Notes: generated from the sequence alone by a model not told the origin. Positions 1 to 8,647 are shown, counted from the stretch's first letter. The stretch is DNA of 64,000 bases from an uncultured Lachnospiraceae bacterium (GCA_902781655.1 CACZJZ010000003.1:62001-126000); one strand, 5' to 3'. Program-made: numbers and translations.

Positions 1-1
1 G

Positions 2-190
2 TCCGTCGTATATGAGGCCCTGATGACCAAGGGGTATGACCCGGTGAATCAGATCGTCGGGTATATCATGTCGGGGGATCCCACATATATCACCAACTAT
101 ATGGGGGCAAGAAGCCTCATCATGAAGGTGGAACGCGACGAGCTGGTGGAAGAGATATTGAAGAGTTATATTAAAAATAATCGCTGGTAA
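2..190 (+). CDS. ireB: IreB family regulatory phosphoprotein (UPF0297), 3' part
   Basis: The window opens inside this gene; the last 62 codons are read in frame 2 up to a TAA stop. The segment with [18 protein letters not shown], then SGDPTYI and [18 protein letters not shown], is characteristic of the small IreB/YrzL family. In Enterococcus IreB is a substrate of the Ser/Thr kinase IreK and influences cephalosporin tolerance. The phosphorylated threonines lie in the N-terminal part, outside this window. The next genes, ruvX and a DUF1292 protein, are its usual Firmicutes neighbours, which supports the call. About one quarter of the usual protein is missing. Confidence 0.93.
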   Translation, partial: SVVYEALMTKGYDPVNQIVGYIMSGDPTYITNYMGARSLIMKVERDELVEEILKSYIKNNRW

Positions 191-295
191 CGGTTGATAA
201 TAGATGACCGCAGGGGATGCGGTCATCTATTATCAACGCCAGTTTCCTTCGGAGACTGGCGGGGTATCATTACCTTTTTGCTGTCGGAGCTGGCT

Positions 296-739
296 ATGAA
301 GATTATGGGACTCGATTACGGCGCGAAGACGGTCGGGGTGGCGCTCAGCGACGAGCTGTTCATGACGGCGCAGCCGAAGGAAACCATATATCGTGACAGG
401 GAGAGCAAGATTCGCAGGACGCTTTCGCGTATTGAGGAACTGATCGCGGAGAACGATGTGCGTCTGATCGTGCTGGGACTTCCGCTGAATATGAATGATT
501 CGGAGGGAGAGCGCGCCGCGGCGGTCCGGGAATTCATGGACAGGCTGGAGCGCCGGACCGGGCTTCCGGTCGTGCTGCAGGATGAGCGGCTGACGACGGT
601 GGAGTCGGATGAGATCATGAAGAAGCTGGGACTGGTGCCTGGCGATAAAAAATATGTCGATCAGATCGCGGCGAATATTATTTTGCAGGAATATATGGAA
701 AACCATGCAGATGTGATCGCAAAGCTGAAGAACCGCTGA
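296..739 (+). CDS. ruvX: RuvX/YqgF family putative Holliday junction resolvase
   Basis: This encodes 147 aa, the normal size for the RuvX (YqgF) RNase H-fold family, which is linked to Holliday junction resolution and, in some bacteria, to rRNA maturation. The N-terminal LDYGAKTVGVALSD carries the first catalytic Asp. VLGLPLNMNDSEG is the middle motif and LQDERLTT carries the DER signature. I chose ATG 296 because GGAG at 286-289 precedes it with a six-base gap and it gives the family N-terminus; an in-frame ATG at 194 would add 34 unconserved residues. It sits between ireB and the DUF1292 gene in the order yrzL-yrrK-yrzB known from Bacillus. Confidence 0.95.
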   Translation: MKIMGLDYGAKTVGVALSDELFMTAQPKETIYRDRESKIRRTLSRIEELIAENDVRLIVLGLPLNMNDSEGERAAAVREFMDRLERRTGLPVVLQDERLTTVESDEIMKKLGLVPGDKKYVDQIAANIILQEYMENHADVIAKLKNR

Positions 740-781
740 CTGACGGAACGGGCTGTGCAGGACAGCCGGAGGATAATACGG

Positions 782-1045
782 ATGGATAAAATTTACTTCA
801 CTCCGGCGGAAGCAGGGGAGCCGGCAGAGTTTTATGTGCTGGATCAGGCGGTTCTGCGCGGAGAGACATATATTCTTGTGACGGATTCTGAGGAAGGCGA
901 CGGAGAGGCGCTGATTTTGAAGGATACTGCGCAGCCGGATGCCGAGGATAGTGTGTACGAGATCGTCGAGGATGAAGTGGAGCTAAAGGCGGTGGCGGAG
1001 TTGTTCCGCGACGCGCTGGAAGATATGGGTATTTCTCTGGAATGA
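782..1045 (+). CDS. DUF1292 domain protein (YrzB-like)
   Basis: This is a small acidic protein of 87 aa. It matches the DUF1292 pattern: a short beta-rich domain beginning MDKIYFTP with a central segment (TYILVTDSEEGDGEALILK) and an acidic tail that includes YEIVEDEVELKAVAELF. The biochemical function of the family is unknown. ATG 782 is supported by GGAGG at 768-772. Gene order ireB-ruvX-DUF1292 is conserved in Firmicutes, so co-transcription is likely; spacing to ruvX is 42 bases. Confidence 0.88.
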   Translation: MDKIYFTPAEAGEPAEFYVLDQAVLRGETYILVTDSEEGDGEALILKDTAQPDAEDSVYEIVEDEVELKAVAELFRDALEDMGISLE

Positions 1046-1246
1046 GATTTCCAGAACATCGCGATGTCCGGGATCCGCAGTGGTTCAGGACAGACCGGGA
1101 AACAGGATAGTACGTTGACAGAGCCGGAGCAGGCAGAATGGGAGGTGCCGCTTTCCGGGGCAGGGGAGCGTTGCGCTCCGCGTGTCCGGGATAGAGGCAG
1201 CCTTATTCCTGTCTGCCCACGGGTTCCATGCAGACAAGGAGATTAT

Positions 1247-3175
1247 GTGAGCAGAGCAGAACAGAAGGAGACAATGGATAACAAAGAACAGAAGGAAGCA
1301 AGAAACAGACAGGAACAGAATGAATCTGTGGCCAGGAGAGGAAGAAAGGAATCCGGACATGGCAGCAGAACAGGTTCAAAAGCACAGAATCAAAGCCGGG
1401 GCGACAAGTCATCCAGACCGTCCGGAGATGCCCGGGCGCTGAAGGAGAGCCGGGTGCAGAAGGCGGTGCGTCAGCTCCGGGAACGGCGGGAACAGCCGGA
1501 AAAGAGCAGCGGGAAGGAGACACCGGGCGGAAAGCTGCGGATCATTCCGCTCGGCGGGCTGGAAGAGATCGGCATGAACATCACCGCGTTCGAATATGAG
1601 GACAGTATCGTGGTGGTGGATTGCGGCATGGCCTTCCCTTCCGAGGATATGTACGGCGTAGACTGCGTGATCCCGGACACCACCTATTTGCAGAACAATC
1701 TCGACAAGGTCAGGGGATTTGTGATCACCCATGGGCACGAGGATCATATTGGCGCGCTGCCGTATGTACTGCGGGATGTCAATGTCCCGATCTATGCAAC
1801 CCGCCTCACGATGGGCATCATCGAGGGCAAGCTGACCGAGCACGGGATGATGAATACCACGGAGAGACATGTGGTAAAATTCGGGCAGACCGTCACACTG
1901 GGCGCATTCCGGGTTGAGTTCATCAAGACCAATCACAGTATTGTGGATGCCGCGGCGCTGGCGATCACATCTCCGGTGGGCACGGTGATTCATACCGGTG
2001 ATTTCAAGGTCGATTTCACACCCGTCTATGGGGATGCCATCGACCTGCAGCGGTTCGCCGAGCTCGGCAGGAAGGGCGTGCTCGCGCTGCTGTGCGATTC
2101 GACCAACGCGGAACGGCCCGGATACACGCCGTCAGAGAAGACAGTCGGCAAGACGTTCGATATGCTTTTCTCAGAGCACCGCGACTCGAGGCTGCTGATC
2201 GCAACCTTCGCGTCCAATGTGGACCGTGTGCAGCAGATTATCAATTCGGCCTACAAGTTCGGCCGCAAGGTGGTGGTCGAGGGACGCAGCATGGTCAATA
2301 TCATTTCGATCGCGCAGCAGCTCGGATGCATCACTATCCCGGCAAACACGCTGATCGATATTGACGAGCTGAAAAATTATCCGGAAGAGAAGACGGTCAT
2401 TGTCACCACCGGCAGCCAGGGCGAGAGCATGGCGGCTCTTTCTCGCATCGCCGAGGGTACACACCGCAAGATCAAGGTGGGGCCCGGGGATACGGTCATC
2501 TTTTCCTCGAACCCGATACCGGGCAACGAGAAGGCGGTCACCAATACCATCAATCTGCTGCTGATGAAGGGCGCGAATGTCATTTCCTCCGATGTGCACG
2601 CCTCCGGACACCCCTGCCAGGAGGAAATAAAGCTGATCTATACCCTGGTGCAGCCAAAATTCTGCGTTCCGGTGCACGGCGAGTACAAGCACCTGAAGGC
2701 GCATGAGAGGATCTGTAAGGAACTCGGGTATGATGACAAGCATATCTTCCTGCTGCAGTCGGGCGATGTGCTGGAGTTTACGAAGAATTCCGCAAAGGTA
2801 ACCGGGCGCGTCCAGGTTGGAGAAATCATGGTCGACGGGCTTGGTGTGGGCGATGTCGGCAATGTTGTTCTGCGGGACCGGCAGCATCTGGCCGAGGACG
2901 GCGTGGTATTTGTCACCTTCGTGCTGGATCAGTACATGGGCGATCTTGTGTCTGGTCCTGAGATCGCCTCGCGCGGATTTGTCTATCTCAAAGAGGCGGA
3001 TGATATGATGGTGGAGGCGCAGACGGTTGCACGCGACGCCATCGAAACGAACCTGGCGAGAGGAATCTCTGACTGGAGCAAGCTCAAGTCTGCCGTGCGT
3101 GACGACCTGGGCGATTATTTCTGGAAGAAGACCAAGCGGCGCCCGATGATCATCGCCATGATCATGGAGGCGTGA
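1247..3175 (+). CDS. rnj: Ribonuclease J
   Basis: This is a metallo-beta-lactamase/beta-CASP nuclease with 5'-3' exo- and endoribonuclease activity in mRNA decay and RNA maturation. The metal-binding HGHEDH is at about residues 162-167. The fold continues through IHTGDFKVD, LLCDSTNAERPG and the beta-CASP part (GSQGESMAALSRIA, then SSNPIPGNEKAV and DVHASGHPCQEE), ending in a C-terminal domain. GTG 1247 follows AAGGAG at 1236-1241; ATG 1274, also preceded by AAGGAG, is the alternative. Either start leaves a basic, Gln/Lys/Arg-rich extension of roughly 85-95 residues before LRIIPLGGLEEIG, where ordinary RNase J begins. It is probably disordered and could be an RNA or protein contact region (inference). 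Confidence 0.95.
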   Translation: MSRAEQKETMDNKEQKEARNRQEQNESVARRGRKESGHGSRTGSKAQNQSRGDKSSRPSGDARALKESRVQKAVRQLRERREQPEKSSGKETPGGKLRIIPLGGLEEIGMNITAFEYEDSIVVVDCGMAFPSEDMYGVDCVIPDTTYLQNNLDKVRGFVITHGHEDHIGALPYVLRDVNVPIYATRLTMGIIEGKLTEHGMMNTTERHVVKFGQTVTLGAFRVEFIKTNHSIVDAAALAITSPVGTVIHTGDFKVDFTPVYGDAIDLQRFAELGRKGVLALLCDSTNAERPGYTPSEKTVGKTFDMLFSEHRDSRLLIATFASNVDRVQQIINSAYKFGRKVVVEGRSMVNIISIAQQLGCITIPANTLIDIDELKNYPEEKTVIVTTGSQGESMAALSRIAEGTHRKIKVGPGDTVIFSSNPIPGNEKAVTNTINLLLMKGANVISSDVHASGHPCQEEIKLIYTLVQPKFCVPVHGEYKHLKAHERICKELGYDDKHIFLLQSGDVLEFTKNSAKVTGRVQVGEIMVDGLGVGDVGNVVLRDRQHLAEDGVVFVTFVLDQYMGDLVSGPEIASRGFVYLKEADDMMVEAQTVARDAIETNLARGISDWSKLKSAVRDDLGDYFWKKTKRRPMIIAMIMEA

Positions 3176-3238
3176 CCGGCGGCGCGGCAGAAAATTCCGG
3201 TGCAGTGTTATTTTGCCGGAGATGCATTGGAGAGACAG

Positions 3239-3787
3239 ATGGCACCCAGAAGACGGAGAAGATCGGTAATCAGCGGCAGGCAGGCACCCTTTGACATGGT
3301 CCTGACTGTGGTGAAATATGTCATCATTGTGATCCTGGTGCTGTTCTTTATCACCAGGGCGCGCGAGGCGTATGAACTTGGATACAGCATCTTTCAGGAG
3401 AACTCACTGGATCCAGTGGGGCAGGGACAGTCAGCCACCATTACCACGACGGCAGAGATGTCGGAGAAGGACATTTCAAAATTACTGCAGAAGAGCGGCC
3501 TGATTAAAAGTGCCTTTGTCTTTCAGGTGCAGCTTCGTTTCTCTGATTATGAGGGTAAGCTTCAGCCGGGGACCTACACGCTCAGCTCGGATATGCTTCC
3601 CAGTGAAATCATGAAGGAGATGGCGGGCGCATCCGGAGAGAGCGACGCATCAGCTGGGCAGTCCTCTCCGTCCGCGGCGTCCGCATCGGACATTTCAGAG
3701 GCGGCGGAATCTTCGGAGACGACATCCACGGCCGCGGCGTCCGCCGATGCTGTGGAAACAGGCATGGGGACGGCAGACAACGAATGA
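3239..3787 (+). CDS. MltG-like protein lacking the lytic domain
   Basis: The predicted product is 182 aa: a basic N-terminus, one membrane helix (about residues 22-41) and an extracellular segment. The part with ISKLLQKSGLIKSA and GKLQPGTYTLSS resembles the LysM-like N-terminal subdomain of endolytic transglycosylase MltG (YceG). The catalytic transglycosylase domain is absent: after MKEMAGASG the protein becomes a low-complexity Ala/Ser tail. ATG 3239 has GGAG six bases upstream. The position fits, because in Bacillus yrrL (mltG) lies directly before yrrM, and here the next gene is the yrrM homologue, overlapping by ATGA. Expected role is at the cell wall, but an enzymatic activity is not supported. 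Confidence 0.78.
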   Translation: MAPRRRRRSVISGRQAPFDMVLTVVKYVIIVILVLFFITRAREAYELGYSIFQENSLDPVGQGQSATITTTAEMSEKDISKLLQKSGLIKSAFVFQVQLRFSDYEGKLQPGTYTLSSDMLPSEIMKEMAGASGESDASAGQSSPSAASASDISEAAESSETTSTAAASADAVETGMGTADNE

Positions 3788-4545
3788 GAAACGCAGAGGA
3801 TACAGAGCGTCTGACTGCTTTCATCGAATCGCTGAAAGTGGACCAGACGCCCTTTCTTATGAAATTGGAGCAGCAGGCGCTGCGGGAACAGATCCCGATC
3901 ATACGGCCGCAGACCCGCGCGCTGATCCGCTTTCTGCTGGATACTAAGAGACCGCGGCGCATTCTGGAGGTCGGGACGGCCATCGGGTATTCCACACTAT
4001 ATATGCGGGAATATGCGCCGGCGGACTGTGAGATTGTATCGATCGAAAAGGATTCCGAACGGGAGAAAAGAGCGGAGCAGAATGTCCTCACATATGCCGC
4101 GGAGAAGAAGGAGCAGTGTGATGGCAGTGCAGGGGGCAGGAAGGAAACGGCTGCTGGAGACAGTGGCAGAAGCCCGGTCTGCGGGATCACCCTGATCGAG
4201 GGGGAGGCGGCGGATGCGCTGAAGAACCTGGCGGAGCAGGACGGCAGAAGGTTCGATTTTATCTTTATGGATGCGGCGAAGGGACAGTACATCCATTTTC
4301 TGCCGATGGTGAAGGCGCTTCTGGCGCCGGGCGGCGTTCTTCTCTCCGACAATGTGCTGAAGGGCGGCGAGATTCTGGAACCGCGCTATGCGGTGACGCG
4401 GAGAAACCGCACGATTCACCGGCGGATGCGGGAGTATCTGGAGGCGCTGACCAGTGATCCGGAGCTGTCCACGGTCGTGCTCGCCACAGGAGACGGCGCG
4501 GCGATGTCGGTGCGGCGAGCGAACAAAACGCAGCATGGAGTATAA
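3784..4545 (+). CDS. trmR: O-methyltransferase, probable tRNA 5-hydroxyuridine methyltransferase TrmR
   Basis: This is a class I SAM-dependent O-methyltransferase of 253 aa. ILEVGTAIGYSTLYM is the SAM-binding motif, FIFMDAAKGQY carries the metal-binding Asp, and LLSDNVLKGG is the downstream metal/substrate motif of the YrrM/COMT-like family. Bacillus YrrM (TrmR) methylates 5-hydroxyuridine at the tRNA wobble position. The next gene here is a U32-family protein like those that make the hydroxyuridine, so the same role is inferred. The start overlaps the mltG-like stop (ATGA). An insertion rich in Gly, Lys and Glu at about residues 103-130 lengthens the protein compared with most homologues. 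Confidence 0.85.
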   Translation: MRNAEDTERLTAFIESLKVDQTPFLMKLEQQALREQIPIIRPQTRALIRFLLDTKRPRRILEVGTAIGYSTLYMREYAPADCEIVSIEKDSEREKRAEQNVLTYAAEKKEQCDGSAGGRKETAAGDSGRSPVCGITLIEGEAADALKNLAEQDGRRFDFIFMDAAKGQYIHFLPMVKALLAPGGVLLSDNVLKGGEILEPRYAVTRRNRTIHRRMREYLEALTSDPELSTVVLATGDGAAMSVRRANKTQHGV

Positions 4546-4546
4546 G

Positions 4547-5836
4547 ATGAGGAAAAGCCCAGAATTATTGATTCCGGCGGGAAGCCTGGAGGTACTGAAG
4601 ACGGCGGTGCATTTCGGCGCCGACGCAGTCTATATTGGCGGAGAGGCATACGGGCTTCGCGCAAATGCCAGAAATTTTTCCATGGAGGATATGAAGGCAG
4701 GGATACAGTATGCCCACCGGCACGGTGTATCGGTCCATGTCACGGTGAACGTTCTCGCGCACAGCCCGGAGTTGCCGGGCATTGAGCAGTATCTGAAAGA
4801 GCTGGCGGCTTTCGGGGAGGATGCGCCGGACGCGCTGATTATTGCGGATCCCGGTGTATTTCTGATGGCGAAGCGGCTGTGTCCGATGTGCGAACTCCAT
4901 GTTTCCACACAGGCAAACAGCCTGAATTATGCGGATTTCCAGTTCTGGCAGAGCATGGGAGCGAGGCGCGTGGTCTGCGCGAGAGAGCTGAGCCTGGCGG
5001 AAATCAGAGAGATCAGAGAGAAAACGCCGCCTGACCTGCAGATTGAAGCCTTCATTCACGGCGCGATGTGTATCAGCTATTCCGGGCGCTGCCTGCTGTC
5101 CAACTGGTTTGCCGGAAGGGATTCGAACCATGGGGACTGCACCAATCCCTGCCGCTGGCGCTATGCGGTCATGGAGGAGACGAGGCCGGGAGAATATCTT
5201 CCCGTGATGGAGAATGAACGCGGCACGTTCATATTCAATTCACGCGACCTGTGCATGATTGACCACATTCCGGAGATGGTAGACGCCGGCATCGATTCCT
5301 TCAAGGTGGAGGGGCGTATGAGAACCGCCCTGTATGTCGCGACGGTGGCGCGCGCTTACCGGCGGGCTGTCGACGCCTGGATGGAGAGCGCGGAGGCATA
5401 TCGGCAGATTCTGCCCTGGTGCCGGGAAGAAATCCGGAAGTGCACCTATCGCCCGTTTACCACAGGATTTTATTTTGGCAGACCTGACGCGGACTCCATG
5501 GTATACGAGAACAATGTGTACCGCCACGACGCGGTGTACCTCGGTCTGATCGACGCCGTCGATGCAGCGGGCCGCGCAAAATTCATGCAGCGCAATAAGT
5601 TTCTGGTGGGCGATTTCATTGAAATCATGAAGCCGGACGGACGCGATGTGGCGGCGCGGGTCACCGGGCTGTTCACAGAGAATGGTACCGCGGTGGACAG
5701 CGCGCCGCACCCGCAGCAGATTCTGTGGATGACGGTGGAGAGCGACGATCCGTCCTATGAAGGACTGAAGGTCGGCGATCTCTTCCGGAAGAATCCGGAA
5801 AGTGCCGGCATGGATGCAGCGCGAGTCACCGGCTGA
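4547..5836 (+). CDS. trhP: U32 family protein, probable tRNA uridine hydroxylation protein TrhP
   Basis: The protein has 429 aa and the hallmark U32 segment EAFIHGAMCISYSGRCLLS followed by GDCTNPCRWRY, whose cysteines are conserved in the family. Although named peptidase U32, relatives (YrrN/YrrO, TrhP) act in prephenate-dependent hydroxylation of tRNA uridine 34. The length is close to that of YrrO. ATG 4547 is chosen because GGAG at 4537-4540 lies six bases before it and the trmR stop is at 4545; the in-frame ATG at 4535 has no good ribosome binding site. Adjacency to trmR makes a complete wobble-uridine pathway likely (hydroxylation, then methylation). Confidence 0.87.
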   Translation: MRKSPELLIPAGSLEVLKTAVHFGADAVYIGGEAYGLRANARNFSMEDMKAGIQYAHRHGVSVHVTVNVLAHSPELPGIEQYLKELAAFGEDAPDALIIADPGVFLMAKRLCPMCELHVSTQANSLNYADFQFWQSMGARRVVCARELSLAEIREIREKTPPDLQIEAFIHGAMCISYSGRCLLSNWFAGRDSNHGDCTNPCRWRYAVMEETRPGEYLPVMENERGTFIFNSRDLCMIDHIPEMVDAGIDSFKVEGRMRTALYVATVARAYRRAVDAWMESAEAYRQILPWCREEIRKCTYRPFTTGFYFGRPDADSMVYENNVYRHDAVYLGLIDAVDAAGRAKFMQRNKFLVGDFIEIMKPDGRDVAARVTGLFTENGTAVDSAPHPQQILWMTVESDDPSYEGLKVGDLFRKNPESAGMDAARVTG

Positions 5837-5875
5837 GCGGGTCGGACGGTTGGACGCAATGTTCCGCCGGACTGC

Positions 5876-5904
5876 TTGCACGGCTTCATCCGTCGCGATA
5901 TACT
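5876..5904 (+). promoter_or_regulatory. Sigma-A-like promoter of fba
   Basis: TTGCAC (5876-5881), a 17-base spacer and TATACT (5899-5904) lie 41 bases before the aldolase start. The gene is followed by its own terminator, so aldolase appears to be a single-gene unit. Confidence 0.7.
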
Positions 5905-5945
5905 AGCAATGCAAGTTAATATTCCACAGAAAGGTGGTATTCATT

Positions 5946-6884
5946 ATGCCTATTGTAACTAGTACTGAACTGTTCAAGAAAGCATATGCCGGCGGATACG
6001 CCATCGGCGCTTTCAACATTAACAACATGGAAATTGTCCAGGGAATCACTGATGCAGCGGCAGAGCTGAAGAGCCCTGTTATTCTGCAGGCTTCCCAGGG
6101 TGCCAGAAAGTATGCCAACAGCGTCTATCTTGTGAAGCTGGTTGAGGCTGCTTCCGAGCTGCATCCGGAGGTCCCGATGGTTCTGCATCTGGATCACGGC
6201 GCGGATTTTGACGTCTGCAAGGACTGCGTCGACAACGGATTCACATCTGTCATGATCGACTATTCCGGCCATCCGTTCGAGGAGAACATCGCCGAGTCCA
6301 AGAAGGTTGCAGAGTATGCGCATGAGCATGGCGTTGTGGTCGAGGCTGAGCTCGGCACGCTGGCCGGCGTAGAGGATGCGGTTTCTGTGGAAGCGGACAA
6401 GGCATTCTACACCGATCCGGATCAGGTTGAGGAGTTCGTCAAGAGAACCGGCGTAGATTCCCTTGCGATCGCGATCGGCACCTCCCACGGCGCTTACAAG
6501 TTCAAGCCCGGCACGAAGCCGCAGCTTCGTCTCGACATCCTTGCCGAGGTTTCCCGCCGTCTGCCCGGATTCCCGATCGTTCTGCATGGCTCTTCCTCTG
6601 TTCCGCAGGAATACGTCAAGATCATCAACGAGAACGGCGGCAAACTGGTCGATGCGATCGGCGTTCCGGAGGATCAGCTGCGTGAGGCTGCCAGAGGCGC
6701 TGTCTGCAAGATCAACATCGACTCCGATCTGCGCCTGGGCATGACTGCCGGTATCCGCAAGCATTTTGTGGAGCATCCGGAGCACTTCGATCCTCGTCAG
6801 TATCTTGGCGACGGCCGTGCCAATGTCAAGGCAATCGTCGAGCACAAGATCAAGGACGTTCTTGGGTCTGACAACAAGATCTGA
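5946..6884 (+). CDS. fba: Class II fructose-1,6-bisphosphate aldolase
   Basis: This zinc-dependent aldolase cleaves fructose-1,6-bisphosphate to dihydroxyacetone phosphate and glyceraldehyde-3-phosphate in glycolysis. The 312-aa protein has the HLDHGADF metal site at about residues 81-88, the GFTSVMIDYSGHPFEENI segment, EAELG, the IGTSHGAYKF metal/phosphate motif, LHGSSSVP and KINIDSDLR. ATG 5946 follows AAGGTGG at 5931-5937. Transcription probably starts from the promoter at 5876-5904 and ends at the hairpin at 6913-6950. Codon choice looks more restricted than in the neighbours, as expected for a highly expressed gene. Confidence 0.97.
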   Translation: MPIVTSTELFKKAYAGGYAIGAFNINNMEIVQGITDAAAELKSPVILQASQGARKYANSVYLVKLVEAASELHPEVPMVLHLDHGADFDVCKDCVDNGFTSVMIDYSGHPFEENIAESKKVAEYAHEHGVVVEAELGTLAGVEDAVSVEADKAFYTDPDQVEEFVKRTGVDSLAIAIGTSHGAYKFKPGTKPQLRLDILAEVSRRLPGFPIVLHGSSSVPQEYVKIINENGGKLVDAIGVPEDQLREAARGAVCKINIDSDLRLGMTAGIRKHFVEHPEHFDPRQYLGDGRANVKAIVEHKIKDVLGSDNKI

Positions 6885-6912
6885 TCGTACCGGTTCAAGG
6901 CTGTATAGAAAG

Positions 6913-6950
6913 AGAGCCCTCTGCGAGCAAGCCCGCGGGTGGGCTCTTTT
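6913..6950 (+). terminator. Rho-independent terminator of fba
   Basis: AGAGCCC (6913-6919) pairs with GGGCTCT (6941-6947) and runs into a short T-tract. It lies 28 bases after the fba stop codon. Confidence 0.85.
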
Positions 6951-7026
6951 CGTATCGGCGCACCGGGTACCACATTCGGCAAAATCCGCGCATGCGGTTT
7001 TGCCTCAGCGAGGTATAAGCATAAAC

Positions 7027-7278
7027 ATGACATATTATACGCACGGGACCTGTTCGTCCCGGATTGATTTTGACATAGATGAGGATCATCTTGTGCATGG
7101 AGTGACGTTCACCGACGGCTGCAACGGCAATCTCAAGGCCATTGGCAAGCTGGTGGAGGGCAAGAAGGCCGAGGATGTCATCGCGCTGCTCAAGGGAAAT
7201 ACCTGCGGCTTCAAAACGACCTCCTGTGCGGATCAGCTGGCTCTTGCGCTGGAGCAGGCGCTTTCGGCCAGGGCCTGA
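7027..7278 (+). CDS. TSCPD domain protein (TIGR03905 type)
   Basis: This is a small protein of 83 aa with the cysteine pattern GTCSSRIDFDID, TDGCNGN, GNTCGFKTTSC of the free-standing TSCPD family. The same domain occurs at the C-terminus of some B12-dependent ribonucleotide reductases, where it is thought to bind metal. No reaction is established for the stand-alone proteins. ATG 7027 gives the conserved N-terminus; the Shine-Dalgarno (GAGG at 7010-7013) is weak and distant. It is 15 bases from murG and probably shares its transcript. Confidence 0.85.
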   Translation: MTYYTHGTCSSRIDFDIDEDHLVHGVTFTDGCNGNLKAIGKLVEGKKAEDVIALLKGNTCGFKTTSCADQLALALEQALSARA

Positions 7279-7293
7279 GAAAGGCAGCATTCC

Positions 7294-8382
7294 ATGGCGG
7301 ATACAGCAAAATCTGTAAAAAAGAAGATCGTTCTGACCGGCGGCGGCACGGCAGGCCATGTGACGCCGAACATCGCGCTGCTCCCTTCCCTGCGGAAGGA
7401 GGGCTACGACATTTATTACATCGGTTCTCTGAACGGTATTGAGAAAAAGCTGATGGAGGACTGCGGCGTTCCCTATCTCGGCATTGAGACGGGGAAGCTC
7501 CGCCGATATTTTGATCCGAAGAATTTCTCGGATCCATTCCGGGTGATGAAGGGCTACCGGCAGGCAAAGAAATTCCTGCGGGAGTATAGGCCGGATGTTC
7601 TGTTCTCCAAGGGCGGCTTCGTCAGCGTGCCGGTGGTCCGGGCGGCGGCATCGCTGAAAATTCCGTGCATCATTCATGAGTCTGACATGACGCCGGGGCT
7701 GGCCAACAGGCTGTGCATTCCGGTGGCGAAAAAGGTGTGCTGTAATTTTCCGGAGACCCTGGGCTGTCTTCCGACGGACAAGGCGGTCCTCACAGGAACG
7801 CCGATCCGGGAGGAGCTGCTGCAGGGAAACAGAGAAAAGGGGCTGGCTTTCTGCGGATTTGATGACAGTAAGCCGGTGCTGCTCGTGATCGGCGGGTCGC
7901 TCGGCGCCTCCTCGGTCAACAGGACGGTGCGGGACAATCTTGATGCGCTTCTCCGGGACTTTCAGATCATCCACATCTGCGGCAAGGACAAGGTGGACAA
8001 TCTGAAGCTCACGATTCCGGGATATCGGCAGTTTGAATTTGTGAAGGATGAACTCAAGGATTTGTTTGCGGCGGCGGATATAGTGATTTCCCGCGCCGGC
8101 GCCAATGCCATCTGCGAGCTGCTGGCGCTGCGCAAGCCCGCGATTCTGGTCCCGCTGCCGGCTGCCAGCAGCCGCGGCGACCAGATCCTCAATGCCCGAT
8201 CCTTCGGGAAACAGGGCTACAGCATGGTGGTGTCCGATGATGAGCTGCCAGACAAAATCTGCGATGCGGTGAAGGAACTGTACGGGAAACGGCAGACATA
8301 CATCGACGCGATGGCAAAGAGCAGCCAGATGAATGCGACGCCAATCATTATGAAACTGATCGGAGAAGCGGCGGGGAAATGA
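7294..8382 (+). CDS. murG: UDP-GlcNAc:lipid I N-acetylglucosaminyltransferase MurG
   Basis: The product (362 aa) is a GT28 glycosyltransferase that converts lipid I to lipid II at the inner face of the membrane in peptidoglycan synthesis. The N-terminal GGGTAGHVTPNIAL is the lipid I/phosphate loop (about residues 15-28). FSKGGFVSVPVV and IIHESDMTPGLANRL are typical of MurG, as are the C-terminal domain segments LVIGGSLGASSVN and ISRAGANAICELLALRKPAILVPLP, which bind UDP-GlcNAc. Unlike the common dcw-cluster location, it stands apart here from other mur or fts genes. Confidence 0.95.
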   Translation: MADTAKSVKKKIVLTGGGTAGHVTPNIALLPSLRKEGYDIYYIGSLNGIEKKLMEDCGVPYLGIETGKLRRYFDPKNFSDPFRVMKGYRQAKKFLREYRPDVLFSKGGFVSVPVVRAAASLKIPCIIHESDMTPGLANRLCIPVAKKVCCNFPETLGCLPTDKAVLTGTPIREELLQGNREKGLAFCGFDDSKPVLLVIGGSLGASSVNRTVRDNLDALLRDFQIIHICGKDKVDNLKLTIPGYRQFEFVKDELKDLFAAADIVISRAGANAICELLALRKPAILVPLPAASSRGDQILNARSFGKQGYSMVVSDDELPDKICDAVKELYGKRQTYIDAMAKSSQMNATPIIMKLIGEAAGK

Positions 8383-8430
8383 CCGGAACGGCAAAAATGT
8401 AGTCACCGCAGCGCAATACCTGCGGGAACG

Positions 8431-8504
8431 GCGGAAAAACCATCCGCGGTAGAACCATCCGCGGGAAAACCATCCGCGGAAAAACCATCCGCGGAAAAGG
8501 ATCC
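8431..8504. repeat. 15-bp tandem repeat, about five units
   Basis: Between murG and the terminator at 8521, four exact 15-base units of the form GCGGNANAACCATCC (starting at 8431, 8446, 8461 and 8476) are followed by a degenerate 14-base unit. Each junction forms ATCCGCGG, a partial palindrome. No gene overlaps it on either strand, and the reverse-strand RGWF-like repeat peptide it could encode lies in a shadow frame. Confidence 0.85.
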
Positions 8505-8520
8505 GTGGAAAATCGTCGAC

Positions 8521-8552
8521 AAAAAGTCCAGGGCGGATGCCCTGGACTTTTC
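8521..8552. terminator. Bidirectional terminator between murG and the flavodiiron gene
   Basis: GTCCAGGG (8526-8533) pairs with CCCTGGAC (8540-8547). The stem is flanked by an A-run on the left and a T-run on the right, so it can terminate transcription on both strands. This suits the convergent arrangement of murG and the flavodiiron gene. Confidence 0.88.
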
Positions 8553-8647
8553 TGTGGTGCGCCGATGTGTTTTTCCGTCTTATATGCGGCGCGAAACCTA
8601 TGGGACGTGAAACCGATGGGACGTGAAATGTATGCTCCGCACCTGTC

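Noticed and set aside
5101-5160. A GATTCGAACC-like sequence suggesting a tRNA T-arm
   Set aside because: It lies inside the conserved U32 cysteine region of trhP and has no cloverleaf around it. No tRNA was found in the window.
8431-8504. Possible CRISPR array
   Set aside because: The units are contiguous 15-base tandem repeats without spacers, and no cas genes are present.
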